The translations under genes were made by a program, and so were the position numbers. The notes beneath the pieces were generated by a model, which was given only the letters and a program-made list of their open reading frames with translations, was not told the origin of the DNA and did not search any database. 46,066 nt of DNA from a virus. The stretch is from positions 1 through 46,066 of IMG/VR virus record IMGVR_UViG_3300029258_001300. One strand, 5' to 3'. Each line of letters starts with the position of its first letter. The stretch's first letter is position 1. Positions 40,788 to 46,066 of this stretch are shown in pieces.

Positions 40788-41437
40788 TGGCATTGCTATT
40801 GAATGACGAAAGCCTTGTCGAAAGTCGTACAGTTTGCCGATTTGTTTTTGGCGAAGACGACATAACATCGAACACAAAATATTCGACGCAAGATATTGCG
40901 GCGATTATCTTAGCAATTGACGCAGCAAGCGCACAAATAAAACGGTATTGCGATTTTAATTTTTTCCAAGCGCAATATTCAGAAGTTTGGGATTCGCAAG
41001 CGAGCGACGAAATTATCCCGCGAGAAATTCCAATCGTTTCGATTTCTTCTTTGAAGATTTCAGCAAACGGCGACTTTTCCGACGCGCAAGAAGTATCAAC
41101 CGAATTGTATGGCCACAACGGAAAGGTAATTAATTTTCGCAATGGATACCGACCCCCGCGAGGGCGCGGAGCAATCCAAGTTATTTATCGGGCGGGATTC
41201 GACCCAATACCCGCAGATATTCAAATGGCAACGCTTTTGCAATTTCAATACCTGTATAAAAAACTTGGTACAGGCGACGAAATGGTAGGTTTGAAATCGG
41301 CGGCGAAAATGGGCGAGAATCAAAGCGTTGACGATAACGTAAAAGAAAGCGGTTTACTTTCCAACGTTGAAGGAATGTTAAAACCATACGTTCGATTTGA
41401 AGCCCCGCAATCAATCATGTTTAACAGAGTAAGTTAA
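40787..41437 (+). CDS. Head-tail connector (gp6/adaptor-like), 216 aa
   Basis: The pattern fits phage head-tail adaptors: helical N-terminus (DIAAIILAIDAASAQIKRYC), a beta region (EVWDSQASDEIIPREIPIVS, S-I-S-S-L-K-I), then GAIQVIYRAGFDPIPADIQM and a helical end. It should form a ring below the portal. ATG 40787 directly follows the previous gene, and it overlaps the next ATG. Confidence 0.78.
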   Translation: MALLLNDESLVESRTVCRFVFGEDDITSNTKYSTQDIAAIILAIDAASAQIKRYCDFNFFQAQYSEVWDSQASDEIIPREIPIVSISSLKISANGDFSDAQEVSTELYGHNGKVINFRNGYRPPRGRGAIQVIYRAGFDPIPADIQMATLLQFQYLYKKLGTGDEMVGLKSAAKMGENQSVDDNVKESGLLSNVEGMLKPYVRFEAPQSIMFNRVS

Positions 41438-42045
41438 TGGCCGACAAAGAATTAACAATCAACCAATTCATTAAGGCAATTGCCGACGAAAAAGATTTGT
41501 TCGAAAAACGAATGAAGCAATTACAATTTGAATTGGGAACCGAAGTTTTAAAAGAAGCGAAGAAAAACGCAAACGAAAACTTTGGGCGTGGTACAGGCGA
41601 TAGCGCACGAACGAAGGGAAGAAGCGGCGCGTTAAGACGTTCGGGAACGCTTGCATACGACGGCGAAGACTTATTGATTACATTCGGCGGCGGGGGCGTT
41701 CCATACGCGCAAATTCATGAACACGGAACGCGTGGCAAGGGCGGAACCATGCCCCCAATCGTTCCAAAAAAAGCGCAATGGTTGACCATACCGCAAAAAG
41801 AGCCATATTTCGGAAGGCGCGGGCGCGAGTTTGATTTGTTTTTTCGTTTAATAAGCGACACGAAAGCGGCGTTATTCGAAAAATTTGGCGGGCGTGATAT
41901 GGCTTATTACCTTGTAAAAAAAGTTGACATTGAAGCAAGGCCATATTTAAGCCCCGCAATGGAAGACATTTTAACGCAAGCGCGTATGAAAAAGAAAATT
42001 CAAGACGCGTTCGGCGGTTCACAAATTGATTGGGAAGTAAGATAA
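41437..42045 (+). CDS. Tail completion protein (HK97 gp10/virion-morphogenesis-like), 202 aa
   Basis: The block YAQIHEHGTRGKGGTMPPIV followed by KKAQWLTIPQKEP and the C-terminal RPYLSPAMED are typical of HK97 gp10 and Mu gpG-like joining proteins that seal heads to tails. Neighbour connector genes on both sides support it. Its stop overlaps the next ATG as TAATG. Confidence 0.82.
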   Translation: MADKELTINQFIKAIADEKDLFEKRMKQLQFELGTEVLKEAKKNANENFGRGTGDSARTKGRSGALRRSGTLAYDGEDLLITFGGGGVPYAQIHEHGTRGKGGTMPPIVPKKAQWLTIPQKEPYFGRRGREFDLFFRLISDTKAALFEKFGGRDMAYYLVKKVDIEARPYLSPAMEDILTQARMKKKIQDAFGGSQIDWEVR

Positions 42046-42506
42046 TGAGCGGACGCAGTTTATTAGAAGCATTAAAGGCAAGGCTTGAAACGATTTCGGT
42101 TGCGAACGGATACAATACCAATTTTAAATCGGTTGAATTGTCCGACCCGAAACCAGTTTTAAGTCGCGGGCGCGTTAGCTTGCCATTACTCCAAATCATT
42201 CAAACAAAAATCAGAAACGAACACGGTTCAAGCGCACACGTTAAAATTACAACGCGGTTTGCAATCGTTTTAGTACACGACAAGACACAAGACGACTTGA
42301 CAATGGAAGACATGCAACAAGATGTTTTACGTTGCCTATATGGCAATTCTGCGAACCCTACAGGAAACACCGGAATAAACTTAGGGGGCGAATGTCAAAA
42401 CATTCTTTACATCGAAACGGATACCGACGTAAACGCGTTTGAAATGAACCGAGTTTATACAATGTGGTTCGACATTGTTCGCCACGGTAAAACTTACGAA
42501 GGATAA
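42045..42506 (+). CDS. Probable tail terminator protein, 153 aa
   Basis: The place between the joining protein and the tail tube gene is where tail terminators lie. The sequence is mixed (LLEALKARLETISVANGY, SAHVKITTRFAIVLVHDKTQ, FEMNRVYTMWFDIVRHGKTY), with the final strand typical of such ring proteins. Start ATG 42045 is preceded by GGGAAGTAAGATA. No strong homology is visible. Confidence 0.65.
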   Translation: MSGRSLLEALKARLETISVANGYNTNFKSVELSDPKPVLSRGRVSLPLLQIIQTKIRNEHGSSAHVKITTRFAIVLVHDKTQDDLTMEDMQQDVLRCLYGNSANPTGNTGINLGGECQNILYIETDTDVNAFEMNRVYTMWFDIVRHGKTYEG

Positions 42507-42567
42507 CCAAAGGGCGGCGAAAGCCTTGCGGTATTTTTGCAACAACATTTTTTTAGGAGTTTGAAAA

Positions 42568-44181
42568 ATGAAACTTAGAAGTAGTCAAGATTTTGCCGCT
42601 ACCTACAACGGAAACAAAAAAGGTATTGGTATCGGAATTGAAAACTATGTTCACGTTCGCGAAGAAGCCACGGCGGGAACGTTTCTACCCCCGCGAGTAG
42701 GAACGGCGGGTTATTCCGAATCAGACGACACGCCAAGCGAAGACATTAGCGCAGGGCCAGCCGATACGCTAGGAATCACAGTTGACGGCGGTTCGTTGCT
42801 TGACGTTACATTGTCATTAGTCGGAACGAACACGGGCGATTTAATCGCGGCGGAAATTGTGGACAAAGTAAACGCGGCGTTGGCATTGGCAGGAAGTGAT
42901 TCGAGAATTGACGCCGATTGGGATACAACAGTTGCGGGCCATTACTATATCGCAAGCCAAAAGACAGGGCCAAATTCAAGCGTTGTTATCACGGCGGGCG
43001 TTGGCGGCGGCGGCGACGTTACCCCCGCGTTGAAAATTGGCGTTGCAAATACAGGAACCGAAGACGTTGGAACCAAGGGCGGCGATTTTCTTTATATGAC
43101 AAAAGCAAGTCTAAAAGTCGATCAGCCTTTTGAACCAAGCGAACACAGAACGGGCCGACAGGCGTCAAGTATTATCAAGAAAAAAATCATGTCTGAAGGC
43201 GATTTGGAAATGTATTTTAACTTGAACACTGACACGGGCGACGCAATCGACCCCGCAGTTGATTTGCTTTTACAATCTGTTTTCGGCAACAAAGAAGAAA
43301 CCGCAAGCTATATCCGTTACAATTCGAAGCAAGCCCAAAACAAATTTATGTCATTTACCCAAGCGAACAACGCTTTCGTTCGCGCAATGAATGGCGTTTA
43401 CACCAAATCACTTTCAATAAGTCTTGTCGGCGACGGCGAAGCTAAGTTGACAATGCCATTAAAAGCGCGTGACGGGCTTTACGCTTCGATTGCAAAACTA
43501 TCGGCGGGCGCAACGGCGGAAGCGGAATTAAGCCTTGAAGCGGGCGAAGAATGGAATTTCGACATTGGCGCGTATGTAATGGTAGTTGATACCGACGGAC
43601 GAACGGTTTTGGCGGGGGCCGATGGAACGCTTCGCGTATTGTCTCGAAACACAACAACCAACACCGCAACGCTTTCAAGCCCCGTAACGGCTTCGCTTGG
43701 CGCGTTTATCGTTCCCTATGCCCCGCATGTATTCGACCAAGCTGGAATCGACAACCCAATTACGGGCTTGCAAGGTTACGTTTCGTTTGACAATGGAGCG
43801 ACACAAGTCGAAGAAATTCGAAGTTGCGAAATTACATTCGACCCCGTTCTTGAAGACCAAGACAACTATTACGGGGCCGATGGAAACCGTGGCTTTGTTG
43901 TCGGCGGACGAAGCGACATTAAAATTTCTCTTGACGTTATGCTTTCCGTTTCTCAACTTTCAACGGTAATGAAGACACGCGGCGACGCGACTTTTGCAAT
44001 GAAAATTGTACTAGGCGACGACACGGGCCGACATTTCATTTTTAAAGCCCCCAAAGTTAAATATGCGGTTCCACCTATCGAAATGCCCGACAGTGGTTCA
44101 ATCGCAATCCAACTAGAGGGAACGTGCTTACAATCCGAAACCGGAGCATTGGACGCGTTCGAAATGGAAATCGTAAAATAA
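42568..44181 (+). CDS. Major tail tube protein with inserted domain, 537 aa
   Basis: The gene has the tail-tube position and a conserved end (VPPIEMPDSGSIAIQLEGTC). At 537 residues it is longer than most tube proteins. Residues about 55-165 (SEDISAGPADTLGITVDGGS, AEIVDKVNAALALAGSDS, YYIASQKTGPNSS) look like an inserted beta domain like those on virion surfaces. It should form the tube lumen around the tape measure. TTAGGAGTTTGAAAA drives it, the same strong site as the capsid. Confidence 0.83.
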   Translation: MKLRSSQDFAATYNGNKKGIGIGIENYVHVREEATAGTFLPPRVGTAGYSESDDTPSEDISAGPADTLGITVDGGSLLDVTLSLVGTNTGDLIAAEIVDKVNAALALAGSDSRIDADWDTTVAGHYYIASQKTGPNSSVVITAGVGGGGDVTPALKIGVANTGTEDVGTKGGDFLYMTKASLKVDQPFEPSEHRTGRQASSIIKKKIMSEGDLEMYFNLNTDTGDAIDPAVDLLLQSVFGNKEETASYIRYNSKQAQNKFMSFTQANNAFVRAMNGVYTKSLSISLVGDGEAKLTMPLKARDGLYASIAKLSAGATAEAELSLEAGEEWNFDIGAYVMVVDTDGRTVLAGADGTLRVLSRNTTTNTATLSSPVTASLGAFIVPYAPHVFDQAGIDNPITGLQGYVSFDNGATQVEEIRSCEITFDPVLEDQDNYYGADGNRGFVVGGRSDIKISLDVMLSVSQLSTVMKTRGDATFAMKIVLGDDTGRHFIFKAPKVKYAVPPIEMPDSGSIAIQLEGTCLQSETGALDAFEMEIVK

Positions 44182-44202
44182 AAAATAGGCAGAAATAAAA
44201 TG

Positions 44203-44235
44203 AAACGGCTTGAAGAAATTCGGGCCGTTTTTTTT
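44203..44235 (+). terminator. Strong rho-independent terminator after the tail tube gene
   Basis: A 12-bp stem AAACGGCTTGAA/TTCGGGCCGTTT (two G-U pairs) closes on a GAAA loop, followed by eight T. It ends the late transcript from the portal side. Confidence 0.92.
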
Positions 44236-44291
44236 GCGCCATGTTAAAATAAAAATATCTCCGAAAACGTTTTTCGTTTTTTCCCGTTGTT

Positions 44292-44328
44292 GGGGCCGTT
44301 CGATCATTCGGGCGGTTCCTTTTTTTTT
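44292..44328 (+). terminator. Second terminator, similar to the one at 4875
   Basis: GGGGCCG at 44292-44298 pairs with CGGTTCC at 44313-44319, followed by nine T. The core (GGGGCCG / CGGTTCC and T-run) matches the terminator of the DUF932 gene. A smaller CGAAAA/TTTTCG stem with T-run lies at about 44268-44286. Confidence 0.8.
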
Positions 44329-44356
44329 AACCCCGCACCCCCCCTGATTAGGGTAT

Positions 44357-44370
44357 CATAATAATAATAA
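44357..44370 (+). promoter_or_regulatory. Promoter-like AT tract P8 lacking a -35 box
   Basis: CATAATAATAATAA, the core of the early promoter family, occurs here with TTAGGG instead of TTGAC at the expected upstream position. It is followed 10 bases later by a terminator hairpin. It is either a degenerate copy or a protein-binding site. Confidence 0.4.
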
Positions 44371-44379
44371 AGATGCAAG

Positions 44380-44420
44380 CCCCAAATGCAACGAAATCAT
44401 TGGGGAATTTTTTTTATTTT
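44380..44420 (+). terminator. Third terminator, directly before promoter P7
   Basis: CCCCAAATG at 44380-44388 pairs with CATTGGGG at 44398-44405 with one bulged A, followed by a T-rich tail broken by A. It insulates P7 from upstream transcripts. Confidence 0.8.
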
Positions 44421-44434
44421 TTTTCTTTTTTCCC

Positions 44435-44463
44435 TTGACTTCTCATAATAATAATAATAAAAC
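44435..44463 (+). promoter_or_regulatory. Promoter P7 (TTGACT / TAAAAC)
   Basis: TTGACT at 44435-44440 and TAAAAC at 44458-44463 have a 17-base spacer, with the CATAATAATAA tract between. It drives the gene at 44511 through the usual leader. Confidence 0.72.
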
Positions 44464-44510
44464 AGTAACCAATGGAGGGGAACGAACCCCACGACACGAA
44501 AGGAAACAAA

Positions 44511-44756
44511 ATGAACAACATCGAACGAAAAAAAGTTTTAGAAGTCTTCGCAAACGCCGACCTAAGATCAGCCAGAAAACACGGAAAAGTTGCAATCTGT
44601 AACACTCTCAAGGGAACGTTAGAAGTATCTTACGACTACGAAAATAAAACTTACACAATCCAAGCCTATCATTGCGGCGTTGTTCTTTCGAACGGCAAAG
44701 CAAAAGCAGCAAAAGAAATTTTGGTTTCCAATTACTCAGTAACAGAAGCGGACTAA
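44511..44756 (+). CDS. Early hypothetical protein, 81 aa
   Basis: A small protein with basic N-terminus (MNNIERKKVLEVFANADLRS) and a beta-rich middle (LEVSYDYENKTYTIQAY). No family is recognised. ATG 44511 follows CACGAAAGGAAACAAA; an in-frame ATG at 44472 lies in the leader and is less likely. First gene after P7 and after three terminators. Confidence 0.75.
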   Translation: MNNIERKKVLEVFANADLRSARKHGKVAICNTLKGTLEVSYDYENKTYTIQAYHCGVVLSNGKAKAAKEILVSNYSVTEAD

Positions 44757-44765
44757 AACACAAAC

Positions 44766-44781
44766 GGGGGCGAAAGCCCCC
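44766..44781 (+). other. Intergenic GC hairpin with GAAA loop
   Basis: GGGGGC at 44766-44771 and GCCCCC at 44776-44781 close on GAAA. It lies between two early genes, directly before a CACGAAAGGG ribosome binding site. Confidence 0.78.
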
Positions 44782-44799
44782 ACACGAAAGGGTAAAAAA

Positions 44800-45087
44800 A
44801 TGATGATAGCAAAAGAAATCGCAAACCAAATCGGAAACAAAGCCTTGTATATGATTGGCGCAAAACAATTAGTTGCGGGCGAAAATTTCTTAATGTTCAA
44901 GATTGGCCGAAATGCCAAGGGCGTGAACAAGGTAAAAATTACGCTCAATTCAATGGACACATACGACGTTGAATTTTTGAGCGTTCGCGGCGTGAATTGC
45001 AAACTGAAAAGCGAGGAACGCGGCATTTATAACGACATGCTAAGGGGCGCAATCGAACGCAATACCGGACTATACACAAGCCTATAA
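44800..45087 (+). CDS. Conserved phage protein of unknown function, 95 aa
   Basis: The pattern I-A-N-Q-I-G-N-K-A-L-Y-M-I-G-A-K, FKIGRNAKGVNKVKITLNSM and DTYDVEF, ending TGLYTSL, matches a small protein seen in many phages and mobile elements; its function is not known. ATG 44800 or 44803 follows CACGAAAGGGTAAAAAA. Part of the P7 unit. Confidence 0.8.
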   Translation: MMIAKEIANQIGNKALYMIGAKQLVAGENFLMFKIGRNAKGVNKVKITLNSMDTYDVEFLSVRGVNCKLKSEERGIYNDMLRGAIERNTGLYTSL

Positions 45088-45098
45088 ACGACTAACAG

Positions 45099-45115
45099 GG
45101 GGGCAATTAGCCCCC
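45099..45115 (+). other. Intergenic GC hairpin with AATTA loop
   Basis: GGGGGC at 45099-45104 and GCCCCC at 45110-45115 are perfect complements around AATTA. It precedes the GAAAGGAAAGACA site of the next gene. It is a loop variant of the same set. Confidence 0.75.
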
Positions 45116-45130
45116 TAGAAAGGAAAGACA

Positions 45131-45280
45131 ATGAAATACAAAATAACAAAATTCAACGCAACAACAAAAACATGGGAAACAATTAGAAGCGGACTATTTA
45201 GAAAAGACGCAAGAAATGAAGTTAAGGACATTGCTAAAAGCGACCGCGAAAACAAGTACAGAATTGAAATCGAAGACTAA
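45131..45280 (+). CDS. Early hypothetical protein, 49 aa
   Basis: A short basic protein (MKYKITKFNATTKTWETIRS, then LFRKDARNEVKDIAK). It opens behind GAAAGGAAAGACA, the standard early site. The frame is 49 codons and ends at TAA 45278-45280. Function unknown. Confidence 0.72.
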   Translation: MKYKITKFNATTKTWETIRSGLFRKDARNEVKDIAKSDRENKYRIEIED

Positions 45281-45304
45281 ACCGAACACACGAAAGGAAA
45301 GACA

Positions 45305-45694
45305 ATGAACAATTTACAGCGAGCAAACTTGAACGGAACATTCAACGCGATAAAACGCGAAAGCAATTTCGACGCGGCTTGTATTGGTTACGGTTTGATT
45401 AAAACAGCGTTTTGCAGTTTTCCCGATGGAACCCCACAAGACGAATACACCGAAAAAGTTTTGGAATGTTTCGAAGCAATCAAAGGATACAAAGAGGAAT
45501 ATTTCGCACACGCCAGAAAGGTATTAATGAGCGATGCAATTTTTTGGTTGCTGAAACTTCGAACCCATTATGAAGAAATCGCGATTGCTGAAAACGTAGC
45601 GCGGGCCAATGAATTGTTGGACGAACAACCAAGCGCGAACCCCGTGGCGGTTTTCGATTGGCAAGACGATAGCCGATATTACACAAGGGCGTGA
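45305..45694 (+). CDS. Early hypothetical protein, helical, 129 aa
   Basis: Helical protein with three Cys in the first 50 residues (AACIGYGLIKTAFCSF) and a YEEIAIAENVARANELL helix near the C-terminus. No family is recognised. ATG 45305 follows CACGAAAGGAAAGACA. It is the fourth gene after P7. Confidence 0.75.
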   Translation: MNNLQRANLNGTFNAIKRESNFDAACIGYGLIKTAFCSFPDGTPQDEYTEKVLECFEAIKGYKEEYFAHARKVLMSDAIFWLLKLRTHYEEIAIAENVARANELLDEQPSANPVAVFDWQDDSRYYTRA

Positions 45695-45748
45695 AAGCCC
45701 CGATTTTGGGGAATACTACAGCATAGGCAAGGGCCGAAACGTTGAACA

Positions 45749-45767
45749 GGGGGCGAATTTAGCCCCC
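45749..45767 (+). other. Intergenic GC hairpin with GAATTTA loop
   Basis: GGGGGC at 45749-45754 and GCCCCC at 45762-45767 are perfect complements around a 7-base loop. It lies directly before AGGAGATCACA of the next gene. A CCCC/GGGG stem is also possible near 45698. Confidence 0.75.
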
Positions 45768-45788
45768 GAATTTTAGGAGATCACAGAA

Positions 45789-46040
45789 ATGACACAATTT
45801 TACCACAAGTTTTTAGTCGTTGGGGGCTATTGTTGGGGCGCGGCCAAGACTTTAAAAGAAGCTAAGGCCAATTATCGAAATGAGGGCGGGAAAATGAAGG
45901 GCGTTCGAACGTTCATTGGCGTATCTGAAAAGCCTTTCAAAACTGGAAACGAGGAACCAAAGGAAAACGAAGCGCATTTTTACATTAACGAAATGGGCGG
46001 CGTAATGGTGAAAGATTGCGATTTGATTGAGATAAAATAA
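45789..46040 (+). CDS. Early hypothetical protein, 83 aa (crosses the contig junction)
   Basis: The protein begins MTQFYHKFLVVGGYCWGAAK and continues with a WGAAKTLKEAKANYR-type helix; the C-terminal half is acidic (EEPKENEAHFYINEMGGVMV). No family is recognised. Translation starts behind AGGAGATCACA. The last 38 residues are repeated at the start of the window, which shows where the genome circle was opened. Confidence 0.8.
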   Translation: MTQFYHKFLVVGGYCWGAAKTLKEAKANYRNEGGKMKGVRTFIGVSEKPFKTGNEEPKENEAHFYINEMGGVMVKDCDLIEIK

Positions 46041-46066
46041 ATAGCATTTTTTGCTTGACAAATTTG
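45923..46066. repeat. Terminal direct repeat, right copy
   Basis: Identical to bases 1-144. See the left copy. Confidence 0.97.

Noticed and set aside
1627-45785. AGGAGATCACA copies as a CRISPR-like or integrated repeat array
   Set aside because: Copies are single, far apart and each is tied to a start codon, so they are ribosome sites, not an array.
1-46066. tRNA, rRNA or integrase genes
   Set aside because: No cloverleaf with CCA end, rRNA segment or tyrosine/serine recombinase motif was recognised by eye. A tRNAscan run would be decisive for tRNAs.

Overview
The window is the essentially complete genome of a tailed, siphovirus-type bacteriophage. The first 144 bases are repeated exactly as the last 144, so the sequence closes on itself into a circle or permuted molecule of about 45.9 kb. 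The morphogenesis genes are an HK97-type set (portal, prohead protease, capsid, connectors) plus a long non-contractile tail (tube, frameshifted chaperone pair, 1535-residue tape measure, no sheath). I see no integrase, DNA polymerase, RNA polymerase or tRNA gene, so it probably relies on the host for these and there is no clear sign of lysogeny. The host cannot be named from the sequence. Leucine codons are mostly TTG, TTA, CTT and CTA, with CTG and CTC rare.

Layout. (1) 44.4-46.1 kb joined to 0-5.6 kb: early region of short, mostly unrecognised genes. Many start behind near-identical cassettes made of a TTGAC box, a CATAATAATAA-type AT tract, a conserved leader and a CACGAAAGGAAA ribosome binding site. 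It includes an XRE-type repressor, a lysine-rich DNA-binding-like protein and a DUF932 protein. (2) 5.6-12.2 kb: DnaA-box cluster, RecE-like exonuclease, probable annealing protein, replication initiator, DnaC-like helicase loader, VRR-NUC nuclease and an SMC/Rad50-like ATPase. (3) 12.2-17.4 kb: small genes, many membrane or coiled-coil, with a probable small terminase subunit and a small HExxH protein. (4) 17.4-34.6 kb: LamG-type structural protein, large terminase, tail chaperones with a programmed -1 frameshift, tape measure, tail tip and fibre proteins. (5) 34.75-35.69 kb: a two-gene lysis block on the minus strand (amidase plus a small protein). (6) 35.8-44.2 kb: portal-MuF fusion, protease with nested scaffold, capsid, connectors, tail terminator and tail tube.

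How it works together. Early promoters would drive takeover proteins. The middle region recombines and replicates DNA with host polymerase loaded by the initiator and DnaC-like protein. Two late blocks build heads and tails. The order is unusual: the tail tube and the tail chaperones lie at opposite ends of the late genes, with terminase, tail, lysis and head genes between them.

The most interesting elements are regulatory: the dispersed promoter/leader cassette, the recurrent AGGAGATCACA ribosome binding site, a set of G/C hairpins often capped with GAAA between genes, promoter-terminator stubs that could encode very short RNAs, a canonical A AAA AAG slip site, and a nested scaffold start.
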